Origin: Anagrus nilaparvatae
Taxonomy: Eukaryota > Arthropoda > Insecta > Hymenoptera > Mymaridae
Assembly (NCBI GenBank): GCA_022575985.1
Contig: JAKSXM010000147.1
Span: 25,144,001-25,208,000, forward strand
Direction of reading: 5' to 3'
Length of the DNA stretch: 64,000 bases
The notes under the pieces are model-generated. The model saw only the letters and a program-made list of their open reading frames with translations. It ran no database searches and was not told the DNA's origin. Shown here piece by piece: positions 1 through 12,365 of the stretch. Made by a program: the position numbers and the translations under genes. The first letter of the stretch is position 1, and each line of letters opens with the position of its first letter.

Positions 1-551
1 TCCAAAAGGCCTGAGAAATAAAAAAACATAATATAAAAAATTTAAATAGGTATCAAAATTATTGTATTTTTATAAACGTTGGATCCACTTGCATGAAACC
101 ATTTGAATAGGTTAAAATTTTTATAAACCAAGTTTACTAATAATAAGAGAATATTCTACGTAGAGGAAAACTAAAACAAATACGGCCCTTCAGGCCAGCG
201 TAATTAAAAAACAAGATATAAATAAATTAAATAAGTACTAAAATTATTGTATATTTAGAAAAGGTGGATCCACTTTCATGAAACCATTTGAATAGGTTAA
301 AATTTTTATAAAACAAGTTTACTTATAATGAAAAAATATGTAAAATAGAGAAAAACCTTAACAAATACAGTCCAAAAGGCCTGAGAAATAAAAGAACAAG
401 ATATAAAAATTTAAATAGGTATCAAAAATATTGTATTTTTAGAATCTTTGGATCTACTTGCATGAAACCATTTGAATTGGTTAAAATTTTTATAAACCAA
501 ATTTACTAATAATAAGAGACTATTCTACGTAGAGGAAAACTAAATCAAATA

Positions 552-736
552 CGGCCCTTCAGGCCAGCGTAATTAAAAAACAAGATATAAATAAATTAAA
601 TAAGTATTAAAATTATTGTATATTTAGAAAAGGTGGATCCACTTTCATGAAACCATTTGAATAGGTTAAAATTTTTATAAAACAAGTTTACTTATAATGA
701 AAAAATATGTAAAATAGAGAAAAACCTTAACAAATA
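552..736 (+). repeat. Exemplar A1 monomer (185 bp)
   Basis: It starts at the GC-rich box 'cggcccttcaggccagcg', runs through an AT-only stretch with several short A-tracts, then the BamHI site in 'aggtggatccactttc', then 'catttgaataggtt' and the 'aaaatttttataaaacaag' tract, and ends in 'gtaaaatagagaaaaacc'. The first 18 bases carry about a third of the monomer's G/C. I chose the box as the start because it is the sharpest difference from B; the true unit phase is arbitrary. Confidence 0.95.
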
Positions 737-920
737 CAGTCCAAAAGGCCTGAGAAATAAAAAAACAAGATATAAAAATATAAATAGGTATCAAAAATAT
801 TGTATTTTTAGAATCATTGGATCTACTTGCTTGAAACCATTTGAATTGGTTAAAATTTTTATAAACCAAGTTTACTAATAATAAGAGCATATTCTATGTA
901 GAGTAAAACTAAAACAAATA
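737..920 (+). repeat. Exemplar B monomer, B3 subtype (184 bp)
   Basis: It starts at 'cagtccaaaaggcctgag' (StuI site aggcct), which aligns with the GC box of A but is far less GC-rich. Subtype marks are 'aaaatataaat', 'cattggatctacttgcttg' and 'tctatgtagagt'. This copy reads 'gagcatatt' where most read 'gagaatatt'. By eye it is about 80% identical to the A monomer before it, so A and B are ancient duplicates kept as an alternating dimer. Confidence 0.93.
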
Positions 921-1105
921 CGGCCCACCAGGCCAGCGTAATTAAAAAACAAGATATAAATAATTTAATTAAGTATTAAAATTATTGTATATTTAGAAAA
1001 GGTGGATCCACTTTCATGAAACCATTTGAATTGGTTAAAATTCTTTTAAACCAAGTTTACTTATAATAGAAAAATATATAAAATAGAGAAAAACTTAAAC
1101 AAATA
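921..1105 (+). repeat. Exemplar A2 monomer (185 bp)
   Basis: A2 differs from A1 by an acc-agg GC box, 'aatttaattaag' instead of 'aaattaaataag', 'gaattggttaaaattctttt' instead of 'gaataggttaaaattttt', and 'atagaaaaatatataaa' instead of 'atgaaaaaatatgtaaa'. The middle and last differences make A2 more B-like, as expected from gene conversion between A and B. In almost every other place A2 is followed by B1; this copy is the exception and is followed by B2. Confidence 0.9.
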
Positions 1106-1289
1106 CAGTCCAAAAGGCCTGAGAAATAAAAGAACAAGATATAAAAATTTAAATAGGTATCATAAATATTGTATTTTTAGAATCTTTGGATCTACTTGCA
1201 TGAAACCATTTGAATTGGTTAAAATTTTTATAAACCAAATTTACTAATAATAAGAGACTATTCTACGTAGAGGAAAACTAAAACAAATA

Positions 1290-2029
1290 CGGCCCTTCAG
1301 GCCAGCGTAATTAAAAAACAAGATATAAATAAATTAAATAAGTATTAAAATTATTGTATATTTAGAAAAGGTGGATCCACTTTCATGAAACCATTTGAAT
1401 AGGTTAAAATTTTTATAAAACAAGTTTACTTATAATGAAAAAATATGTAAAATAGAGAAAAACCTAAACAAATACAGTCAAAAAGGCCTGAGCAATAAAA
1501 AAACAAGATATAAAAAATTTAATTAGGTATCAAAATTATTGTATTTTTATAAACGTTGGATCTACTTGCATAAAACCATTTGAAATAGTTAAAATTTTTA
1601 TAAACCAAATTTACTAATAATAAGAGAATATTCCACGTAGAGGAAAACTAAAACAAATACGGCCCTTCAGGCCAGCGTAATTAAAAAACAAGATATAAAT
1701 AAATTAAATAAGTATTAAAATTATTGTATATTTAGAAAAGGTGGATCCACTTTCATGAAACCATTTGAATAGGTTAAAATTTTTATAAAACAAGTTTACT
1801 TATAATGAAAAAATATGTAAAATAGAGAAAAACCTAAACAAATACAGTCAAAAAGGCCTGAGCAATAAAAAAACAAGATATAAAAAATTTAATTAGGTAT
1901 CAAAATTATTGTATTTTTATAAACGTTGGATCTACTTGCATAAAACCATTTGAAATGTTTAAAATTTTTATAAACCAAATTTACTAATAATAAGAGAATA
2001 TTCTACGTAGAGGAAAACTAAAACAAATA
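1290..2029 (+). repeat. Two tandem 370-bp A1-B4 dimers
   Basis: B4 monomers lie at 1475-1659 and 1845-2029, each 185 bp. They carry 'gtcaaaaaggcctgagc', 'aatttaattagg' and 'cataaaacc'. The preceding A1 monomers carry the linked variant 'aacctaaac' at their 3' end, so A and B have been amplified together as one 370-bp unit. The first copy has 'ttccacgtag', which breaks the B palindrome. Confidence 0.85.
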
Positions 2030-2952
2030 CGGCCCTTCAGGCCAGCGTAATTAAAAAACAAGATATAAATAAATTAAATAAATATTAAAATTATTGTATA
2101 TTTAGAAATGGTGGATCCACTTTCATGAAACCATTTGAATAGGTTAAAATTTTTATAAAACAAGTTTACTTATAATGAAAAAATATGTAAAATAGAGAAA
2201 AACCTTAACAAATACAGTCCAAAAGGCCTGAGAAATAAAGAAACAAGATATAATAATTTAAATAGGTATCAAAAATATTGTATTTTTAGAATCTTTGGAT
2301 CCACTTTTATGAATTCATTTGAATTGGTTAAAATTTTTATAAACCAATTTTACTAATAATGAGAGAATATTCTACGTAGAGAAAAACTTAAACAAATACG
2401 GCCCTTCAGGCCAGCGTAATTAAAAAACAAGATATAAATAAATTAAATAAGTATTAAAATTATTGTATATTTAGAAAAGGTGGATCCACTTTCATGAAAC
2501 CATTTGAATAGGTTAAAATTTTTATAAAACAAGTTTACTTATAATGAAAAAATATGTAAAATAGAGAAAAACCTTAACAAATACAGTCCAAAAGGCCTGA
2601 GAAATAAAAAAACAAGATATAAAAATATAAATAGGTATCAAAAATATTGTATTTTTAGAATCATTGGATCTACTTGCTTGAAACCATTTGAATTGGTTAA
2701 AATTTTTATAAACCAAGTTTACTAATAATAAGAGAATATTCTATGTAGAGTAAAACTAAAACAAATACGGCCCACCAGGCCAGCGTAATTAAAAAACAAG
2801 ATATAAATAATTTAATTAAGTATTAAAATTATTGTATATTTAGAAAAGGTGGATCCACTTTCATGAAACCATTTGAATTGGTTAAAATTCTTTTAAACCA
2901 AGTTTACTTATAATAGAAAAATATATAAAATAGAGAAAAACTTAAACAAATA

Positions 2953-3137
2953 CAGTCCAAAAGGCCTGAGAAATAAAAAAACATAATATAAAAAATTTAA
3001 ATAGGTATCAAAATTATTGTATTTTTATAAACGTTGGATCCACTTGCATGAAACCATTTGAATAGGTTAAAATTTTTATAAACCAAGTTTACTAATAATA
3101 AGAGAATATTCTACGTAGAGGAAAACTAAAACAAATA
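2953..3137 (+). repeat. Exemplar B1 monomer (185 bp)
   Basis: Marks are 'acataatataaaaaattt', 'caaaattattg', and 'ataaacgttggatccacttg', which gives B1 a BamHI site that most B monomers lack. It also has 'gaataggtt', an A1-like base in a B monomer. It follows an A2 monomer and ends in the palindrome tctacgtaga (3110-3119). Confidence 0.9.
3110..3119. other. 10-bp perfect palindrome tctacgtaga in B monomers (exemplar)
   Basis: This site reads identically on both strands and contains a SnaBI site. It sits near the 3' end of B1, B2, B4, B5, B6 and B7 monomers. The B3 subtype usually carries tctatgtaga, breaking the symmetry by one base, and A monomers have 'atatgtaaaa' there. It could be a protein-binding dyad or simply an inherited sequence. 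Confidence 0.7.
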
Positions 3138-3506
3138 CGGCCCTTCAGGCCAGCGTAATTAAAAAACAAGATATAAATAAATTAAATAAGTATTAAAATT
3201 ATTGTATATTTAGAAAAGGTGGATCCACTTTCATGAAACCATTTGAATAGGTTAAAATTTTTATAAAACAAGTTTACTTATAATGAAAAAATATGTAAAA
3301 TAGAGAAAAACCTTAACAAATACAGTCCAAAAGGCCTGAGAAATAAAAAAACAAGATATAAAAATTTAAATAGGTATCAAAAATATTGTATTTTTAGAAT
3401 CTTTGGATCTACTTGCATGAAACCATTTGAATTGGTTAAAATTTTTATAAACCAAGTTTACTAATAATAAGAGAATATTCTACGTAGAGGAAAACTAAAA
3501 CAAATA

Positions 3507-6500
3507 CGGCCCACCGGGCCAGCGTAATTAAAAAACAAGATATAAATAAATTAAATAAGTATTAAAATTATTGTATATTTAGAAAAGGTGGATCCACTTT
3601 CATGAAACCATTTGAATAGGTTAAAATTTTTATAAAACAAGTTTACTTATAATGAAAAAATATGTAAAATAGAGAAAAACCTTAACAAATACAGTCCAAA
3701 AGGCCTGAGAAATAAAAGAACAAGATATAAAAATTTAAATAGGTATCAAAAATATTGTATTTTTAGAATCTTTGGATCTACTTGCATGAAACCATTTGAA
3801 TTGGTTAAAATTTTTATAAACCAAATTTACTAATAATAAGAGACTATTCTACGTAGAGGAAAACTAAATCAAATACGGCCCTTCAGGCCAGCGTAATTAA
3901 AAAACAAGATATAAATAAATTAAATAAGTATTAAAATTATTGTATATTTAGAAAAGGTGGATCCACTTTCATGAAACCATTTGAATAGGTTAAAATTTTT
4001 ATAAAACAAGTTTACTTATAATGAAAAAATATGTAAAATAGAGAAAAACCTTAACAAATACAGTCCAAAAGGCCTGAGAAATAAAAAAACAAGATATAAA
4101 AATATAAATAGGTATCAAAAATATTGTATTTTTAGAATCATTGGATCTACTTGCTTGAAACCATTTGAATTGGTTAAAATTTTTATAAACCAAGTTTACT
4201 AATAATAAGAGCATATTCTATGTAGAGTAAAACTAAAACAAATACGGCCCACCAGGCCAGCGTAATTAAAAAACAAGATATAAATAATTTAATTAAGTAT
4301 TAAAATTATTGTATATTTAGAAAAGGTGGATCCACTTTCATGAAACCATTTGAATTGGTTAAAATTCTTTTAAACCAAGTTTACTTATAATAGAAAAATA
4401 TATAAAATAGAGAAAAACTTAAACAAATACAGTCCAAAAGGCCTGAGAAATAAAAAAACATAATATAAAAAATTTAAATAGGTATCAAAATTATTGTATT
4501 TTTATAAACGTTGGATCCACTTGCATGAAACCATTTGAATAGGTTAAAATTTTTATAAACCAAGTTTACTAATAATAAGAGAATATTCTACGTAGAGGAA
4601 AACTAAAACAAATACGGCCCTTCAGGCCAGCGTAATTAAAAAACAAGATATAAATAAATTAAATAAGTACTAAAATTATTGTATATTTAGAAAAGGTGGA
4701 TCCACTTTCATGAAACCATTTGAATAGGTTAAAATTTTTATAAAACAAGTTTACTTATAATGAAAAAATATGTAAAATAGAGAAAAACCTTAACAAATAC
4801 AGTCCAAAAGGCCTGAGAAATAAAAAAACAAGATATAAAAATATAAATAGGTACCAAAATATTGTATTTTTAGAATCATTGGATCTACTTGCTTGAAACC
4901 ATTTGAATTGGTTAAAATTTTTATAAACCAAGTTTACTAATAATAAGAGAATATTCTATGTAGAGTAAAACTAAAACAAATACGGCCCACCAGGCCAGCG
5001 TAATTAAAAAACAAGATATAAATAATTTAATTAAGTATTAAAATTATTGTATATTTAGAAAAGGTGGATCCACTTTCATGAAACCATTTGAATTGGTTAA
5101 AATTCTTTTAAACCAAGTTTACTTATAATAGAAAAATATATAAAATAGAGAAAAACTTAAACAAATACAGTCCAAAAGGCCTGAGAAATAAAAAAACATA
5201 ATATAAAAAATTTAAATAGGTATCAAAATTATTGTATTTTTATAAACGTTGGATCCACTTGCATGAAACCATTTGAATAGGTTAAAATTTTTATAAACCA
5301 AGTTTACTAATAATAAGAGAATATTCTACGTAGAGGAAAACTAAAACAAATACGGCCCTTCAGGCCAGCGTAATTAAAAAACAAGATATAAATAAATTAA
5401 ATAAGTATTAAAATTATTGTATATTTAGAAAAGGTGGATCCACTTTCATGAAACCATTTGAATAGGTTAAAATTTTTATAAAACAAGTTTACTTATAATG
5501 AAAAAATATGTAAAATAGAGAAAAACCTTAACAAATACAGTCCAAAAGGCCTGAGAAATAAAAAAACAAGATATAAAAATTTAAATAGGTATCAAAAATA
5601 TTGTATTTTTAGAATCTTTGGATCTACTTGCATGAAACCATTTGAATTGGTTAAAATTTTTATAAACCAAGTTTACTAATAATAAGAGAATATTCTACGT
5701 AGAGGAAAACTAAAACAAATACGGCCCTTCAGGCCAGCGTAATTAAAAAACAAGATATAAATAAATTAAATAAGTATTAAAATTATTGTATATTTAGAAA
5801 AGGTGGATCCACTTTCATGAAACCATTTGAATAGGTTAAAATTTTTATAAAACAAGTTTACTTATAATGAAAAAATATGTAAAATAGAGAAAAACCTTAA
5901 CAAATACAGTCCAAAAGGCCTGAGAAATAAAAAAACAAGATATAAAAATTTAAATAGGTATCAAAAATATTGTATTTTTAGAATCTTTGGATCTACTTGC
6001 ATGAAACCATTTGAATTGGTTAAAATTTTTATAAACCAAGTTTACTAATAATAAGAGAATATTCTACGTAGAGGAAAACTAAAACAAATACGGCCCACCG
6101 GGCCAGCGTAATTAAAAAACAAGATATAAATAAATTAAATAAGTATTAAAATTATTGTATATTTAGAAAAGGTGGCTCCACTTTCATGAAACCATTTGAA
6201 TAGGTTAAAATTTTTATAAAACAAGTTTACTTATAATGAAAAAATATGTAAAATAGAGAAAAACAACAAATACAGTCCAAAAGGCCTGAGAAATAAAAGA
6301 ACAAGATATAAAAATTTAAATAGGTATCAAAAATATTGTAGTTTTAGAATCTTTGGATCTACTTGCATGAAACCATTTGAATTGGTTAAAATTTTTATAA
6401 ACCAAATTTACTAATAATAAGAGAATATTCTACGTAGAGGAAAACTAAAACAAATACGGCCCTTCAGGCCAGCGTAATTAAAAAACAAGATATAAATAAA

Positions 6501-9041
6501 TTAAATAAGTATTAAAATTATTGTATATTTAGAAAAGGTGGATCCACTTTCATGAAACCATTTGAATAGGTTAAAATTTTTATAAAACAAGTTTACTTAT
6601 AATGAAAAAATATGTAAAATAGAGAAAAACCTTAACAAATACAGTCCAAAAGGCCTGAGAAATAAAAAAACAAGATATAAAAATATAAATAGGTATCAAA
6701 AATATTGTATTTTTAGAATCATTGGATCTACTTGCTTGAAACCATTTGAATTGGTTAAAATTTTTATAAACCAAGTTTACTAATAATAAGAGCATATTCT
6801 ATGTAGAGTAAAACTAAAACAAATACGGCCCACCAGGCCAGCGTAATTAAAAAACAAGATATAAATAATTTAATTAAGTATTAAAATTATTGTATATTTA
6901 GAAAAGGTGGATCCACTTTCATGAAACCATTTGAATTGGTTAAAATTCTTTTAAACCAAGTTTACTTATAATAGAAAAATATATAAAATAGAGAAAAACT
7001 TAAACAAATACAGTCCAAAAGGCCTGAGAAATAAAAAAACATAATATAAAAAATTTAAATAGGTATCAAAATTATTGTATTTTTATAAACGTTGGATCCA
7101 CTTGCATGAAACCATTTGAATAGGTTAAAATTTTTATAAACCAAGTTTACTAATAATAAGAGAATATTCTACGTAGAGGAAAACTAAAACAAATACGGCC
7201 CTTCAGGCCAGCGTAATTAAAAAACAAGATATAAATAAATTAAATAAGTACTAAAATTATTGTATATTTAGAAAAGGTGGATCCACTTTCATGAAACCAT
7301 TTGAATAGGTTAAAATTTTTATAAAACAAGTTTACTTATAATGAAAAAATATGTAAAATAGAGAAAAACCTTAACAAATACAGTCCAAAAGGCCTGAGAA
7401 ATAAAAAAACAAGATATAAAAATATAAATAGGTACCAAAATATTGTATTTTTAGAATCATTGGATCTACTTGCTTGAAACCATTTGAATTGGTTAAAATT
7501 TTTATAAACCAAGTTTACTAATAATAAGAGAATATTCTATGTAGAGTAAAACTAAAACAAATACGGCCCACCAGGCCAGCGTAATTAAAAAACAAGATAT
7601 AAATAATTTAATTAAGTATTAAAATTATTGTATATTTAGAAAAGGTGGATCCACTTTCATGAAACCATTTGAATTGGTTAAAATTCTTTTAAACCAAGTT
7701 TACTTATAATAGAAAAATATATAAAATAGAGAAAAACTTAAACAAATACAGTCCAAAAGGCCTGAGAAATAAAAAAACATAATATAAAAAATTTAAATAG
7801 GTATCAAAATTATTGTATTTTTATAAACGTTGGATCCACTTGCATGAAACCATTTGAATAGGTTAAAATTTTTATAAACCAAGTTTACTAATAATAAGAG
7901 AATATTCTACGTAGAGGAAAACTAAAACAAATACGGCCCTTCAGGCCAGCGTAATTAAAAAACAAGATATAAATAAATTAAATAAGTATTAAAATTATTG
8001 TATATTTAGAAAAGGTGGATCCACTTTCATGAAACCATTTGAATAGGTTAAAATTTTTATAAAACAAGTTTACTTATAATGAAAAAATATGTAAAATAGA
8101 GAAAAACCTTAACAAATACAGTCCAAAAGGCCTGAGAAATAAAAAAACAAGATATAAAAATTTAAATAGGTATCAAAAATATTGTATTTTAAGAATCTTT
8201 GAATCTACTTGCATGAAACCATTTGAATTGGTTAAAATTTTTATAAACCAAGTTTACTAATAATAAGAGAATATTCTACGTAGAGGAAAACTAAAACAAA
8301 TACGTCCCACCGGGCCAGCGTAATTAAAAAACAAGATATAAATAAATTAAATAAGTATTAAAATTATTGTATATTTAGAAAAGGTGGATCCACTTTCATG
8401 AAACCATTTGAATAGGTTAAAATTTTTATAAAACAAGTTTACTTATAATGAAAAAATATGTAAAATAGAGAAAAACCTTAACAAATACAGTCCAAAAGGC
8501 CTGAGAAATAAAAAAACAAGATATAAAAATATAAATAGGTATCAAAAATATTGTATTTTTAGAATCATTGGATCTACTTGCTTGAAACCATTTGAATTGG
8601 TTAAAATTTTTATAAACCAAGTTTACTAATAATAAGAGCATATTCTATGTAGAGTAAAACTAAAACAAATACGGCCCACCAGGCCAGCGTAATTAAAAAA
8701 CAAGATATAAATAATTTAATTAAGTATTAAAATTATTGTATCTTTAGAAAAGGTGGATCCACTTTCATGAAACCATTTGAATTGGTTAAAATTCTTTTAA
8801 ACCAAGTTTACTTATAATAGAAAAATATATAAAATAGAGAAAAACTTAAACAAATACAGTCCAAAAGGCCTGAGAAATAAAAAAACATAATATAAAAAAT
8901 TTAAATAGGTATCAAAATTATTGTATTTTTATAAACGTTGGATCCACTTGCATGAAACCATTTGAATAGGTTAAAATTTTTATAAACCAAGTTTACTAAT
9001 AATAAGAGAATATTCTACGTAGAGGAAAACTAAAACAAATA
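3507..9041 (+). repeat. 2.58-kb higher-order repeat in two copies, built from A1-B3-A2-B1 tetramers
   Basis: Order: A1(ggg)-B2, two 739-bp tetramers A1-B3-A2-B1 (3876-5352), A1-B6 twice, then A1(ggg)-B2 at 6091 and two more tetramers from 6457, A1-B6, A1(gtccc)-B3-A2-B1. The rare 'ggtaccaaaatattg' falls at 4851 and 7432, 2581 bp apart, and A2 boxes fall at 4245 and 6826 with the same offset. So about 3507-5800 repeats as 6091-8380. Near 6264 three bases of 'aaccttaac' are missing. No gene is present. Confidence 0.85.
3508..3520. other. Perfect GC-box inverted repeat in an A monomer (exemplar)
   Basis: The acc-ggg form of the A box reads ggcccaccgggcc, a 5-bp perfect stem (ggccc/gggcc) with a 3-base loop. 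The commoner ttc-agg form keeps only a 4-bp ggcc/ggcc stem around a 5-base loop. The box is the only GC-rich island and recurs once per dimer. B monomers lack it at the aligned position. Formation of a hairpin in the cell is inference. Confidence 0.7.
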
Positions 9042-10149
9042 CGGCCCTTCAGGCCAGCGTAATTAAAAAACAAGATATAAATAAATTAAATAAGTACTAA
9101 AATTATTGTATATTTAGAAAAGGTGGATCCACTTTCATGAAACCATTTGAATAGGTTAAAATTTTTAAAAAACAAGTTTACTTATAATGAAAAAATATGT
9201 AAAATAGAGAAAAACCTTAACAAATACAGTCCAAAAGGCCTGAGAAATAAAAAAACAAGATATAAAAATATAAATAGGTATGAAAAATATTGTATTTTTA
9301 GAATCATTGGATCTACTTGCTTGAAACCATTTGAATTGGTTAAAATTTTTATATACCAAGTTTACTAATAATAAGAGAATATTCTATGTAGAGTAAAACT
9401 AAAACAAATACGGCCCACCAGGCCAGCGTAATTAAAAAACAAGATATAAATAATTTAATTAAGTATTAAAATTATTGTATATTTAGAAAAGGTGGATCCA
9501 CTTTCATGAAACCATTTGAATTGGTTAAAATTCTTTTAAACCAAGTTTACTTATAATAGAAAAATATATAAAATAGAGAAAAACTTAAACAAATACAGTC
9601 CAAAAGGCCTGAGAAATAAAAAAACATAATATAAAAAATTTAAATAGGTATCAAAATTATTGTATTTTTATAAACGTTGGATCCACTTGCATGAAACCAT
9701 TTGAATAGGTTAAAATTTTTATAAACCATGTTTACTAATAATAAGAGAATATTCTACGTAGAGGAAAACTAAAACAAATACGGCCCTTCAGGCCAGCGTA
9801 ATTAAAAAACAAGATATAAATAAATTAAATAAGTATTAAAATTATTGTATATTTAGAAAAGGTGGATCCACTTTCATGAAACCATTTGAATAGGTTAAAA
9901 TTTTTATAAAACAAGTTTACTTATAATGAAAAAATATGTAAAATAGAGAAAAACCTTAACAAATACAGTCCAAAAGGCCTGAGAAATAAAAAAACAAGAT
10001 ATAAAAATTTAAATAGGTATCAAAAATATTGTAATTTTAGAATCTTTGGATCCACTTTTATGAATTCATTTGAATTGGTTAAAATTTTTATAAACCAATT
10101 TTACTAATAATGAGAGAATATTCTACGTAGAGAAAAACTTAAACAAATA
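9042..10149 (+). repeat. 1108-bp hexamer higher-order repeat, copy 1
   Basis: The order is A1-B3*-A2-B1-A1-B5. Diagnostic bases are 'tttttaaaaaacaag' in the first A1, 'ggtatgaaaaatattg' and 'tatataccaag' in B3*, 'ccatgtttac' in B1, and 'ttatgaattc' in the last B. This copy has 'aagtactaaa' in its first A1, a mark shared with the tetramers upstream, so it is probably the left boundary of the expansion. Confidence 0.9.
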
Positions 10150-11257
10150 CGGCCCTTCAGGCCAGCGTAATTAAAAAACAAGATATAAATAAATTAAATA
10201 AGTATTAAAATTATTGTATATTTAGAAAAGGTGGATCCACTTTCATGAAACCATTTGAATAGGTTAAAATTTTTAAAAAACAAGTTTACTTATAATGAAA
10301 AAATATGTAAAATAGAGAAAAACCTTAACAAATACAGTCCAAAAGGCCTGAGAAATAAAAAAACAAGATATAAAAATATAAATAGGTATGAAAAATATTG
10401 TATTTTTAGAATCATTGGATCTACTTGCTTGAAACCATTTGAATTGGTTAAAATTTTTATATACCAAGTTTACTAATAATAAGAGAATATTCTATGTAGA
10501 GTAAAACTAAAACAAATACGGCCCACCAGGCCAGCGTAATTAAAAAACAAGATATAAATAATTTAATTAAGTATTAAAATTATTGTATATTTAGAAAAGG
10601 TGGATCCACTTTCATGAAACCATTTGAATTGGTTAAAATTCTTTTAAACCAAGTTTACTTATAATAGAAAAATATATAAAATAGAGAAAAACTTAAACAA
10701 ATACAGTCCAAAAGGCCTGAGAAATAAAAAAACATAATATAAAAAATTTAAATAGGTATCAAAATTATTGTATTTTTATAAACGTTGGATCCACTTGCAT
10801 GAAACCATTTGAATAGGTTAAAATTTTTATAAACCATGTTTACTAATAATAAGAGAATATTCTACGTAGAGGAAAACTAAAACAAATACGGCCCTTCAGG
10901 CCAGCGTAATTAAAAAACAAGATATAAATAAATTAAATAAGTATTAAAATTATTGTATATTTAGAAAAGGTGGATCCACTTTCATGAAACCATTTGAATA
11001 GGTTAAAATTTTTATAAAACAAGTTTACTTATAATGAAAAAATATGTAAAATAGAGAAAAACCTTAACAAATACAGTCCAAAAGGCCTGAGAAATAAAAA
11101 AACAAGATATAAAAATTTAAATAGGTATCAAAAATATTGTAATTTTAGAATCTTTGGATCCACTTTTATGAATTCATTTGAATTGGTTAAAATTTTTATA
11201 AACCAATTTTACTAATAATGAGAGAATATTCTACGTAGAGAAAAACTTAAACAAATA
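10150..11257 (+). repeat. 1108-bp hexamer higher-order repeat, copy 2
   Basis: It is nearly identical to the copies on both sides, including the rare 'attgtaattttag' in the B5-like monomer. A tandem run of three near-identical hexamers implies recent amplification by unequal exchange or a replication-based mechanism. Confidence 0.92.
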
Positions 11258-12365
11258 CGGCCCTTCAGGCCAGCGTAATTAAAAAACAAGATATAAATAA
11301 ATTAAATAAGTATTAAAATTATTGTATATTTAGAAAAGGTGGATCCACTTTCATGAAACCATTTGAATAGGTTAAAATTTTTAAAAAACAAGTTTACTTA
11401 TAATGAAAAAATATGTAAAATAGAGAAAAACCTTAACAAATACAGTCCAAAAGGCCTGAGAAATAAAAAAACAAGATATAAAAATATAAATAGGTATGAA
11501 AAATATTGTATTTTTAGAATCATTGGATCTACTTGCTTGAAACCATTTGAATTGGTTAAAATTTTTATATACCAAGTTTACTAATAATAAGAGAATATTC
11601 TATGTAGAGTAAAACTAAAACAAATACGGCCCACCAGGCCAGCGTAATTAAAAAACAAGATATAAATAATTTAATTAAGTATTAAAATTATTGTATATTT
11701 AGAAAAGGTGGATCCACTTTCATGAAACCATTTGAATTGGTTAAAATTCTTTTAAACCAAGTTTACTTATAATAGAAAAATATATAAAATAGAGAAAAAC
11801 TTAAACAAATACAGTCCAAAAGGCCTGAGAAATAAAAAAACATAATATAAAAAATTTAAATAGGTATCAAAATTATTGTATTTTTATAAACGTTGGATCC
11901 ACTTGCATGAAACCATTTGAATAGGTTAAAATTTTTATAAACCATGTTTACTAATAATAAGAGAATATTCTACGTAGAGGAAAACTAAAACAAATACGGC
12001 CCTTCAGGCCAGCGTAATTAAAAAACAAGATATAAATAAATTAAATAAGTATTAAAATTATTGTATATTTAGAAAAGGTGGATCCACTTTCATGAAACCA
12101 TTTGAATAGGTTAAAATTTTTATAAAACAAGTTTACTTATAATGAAAAAATATGTAAAATAGAGAAAAACCTTAACAAATACAGTCCAAAAGGCCTGAGA
12201 AATAAAAAAACAAGATATAAAAATTTAAATAGGTATCAAAAATATTGTAATTTTAGAATCTTTGGATCCACTTTTATGAATTCATTTGAATTGGTTAAAA
12301 TTTTTATAAACCAATTTTACTAATAATGAGAGAATATTCTACGTAGAGAAAAACTTAAACAAATA
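11258..12365 (+). repeat. 1108-bp hexamer higher-order repeat, copy 3
   Basis: Same six-monomer order and diagnostic bases as copies 1 and 2. The run ends here because the following A1 leads into a B7 monomer ('aattttaatagg') instead of B3*. Confidence 0.92.

Larger units (their letters stand above)
1..3506 (+). repeat. Left edge: mixed dimers with B4 doublet
   Basis: Order of monomers: B1 (cut by the window edge), A1, B2, A1, B3, A2, B2, then two A1-B4 dimers, A1-B5, A1-B3-A2-B1, A1-B6. The B2-(A1-B4)2-A1-B5 stretch from 1106 matches the module seen complete at 20676. The variant 'aaatcaaatac' near 545 recurs near 3868, which ties 368-1105 to 3692-4430. No gene is present. Confidence 0.85.

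Noticed and set aside
675..890. Recurrent minus-strand open frame of 64-71 codons, hydrophobic, in more than twenty copies (for example 2522, 9165, 17659, 37050, 62523)
   Set aside because: It spans an A monomer and the next B monomer and is open only where the B subtype lacks a stop (mainly B3 and B7). In other dimers, single-base changes close it. Differences between copies change residues (N/K, Y/K, F/Y) and show no sign of protein constraint. The hydrophobic composition follows from the AT-rich sequence.
9147..9368. Plus-strand open frame of 73 codons in hexamer copies
   Set aside because: It exists only because of the 'tttttaaaaaac' and 'tatgaaaaat' changes of that subtype, overlaps the minus-strand frame, has no recognisable domain, and is copied only as part of the hexamer.
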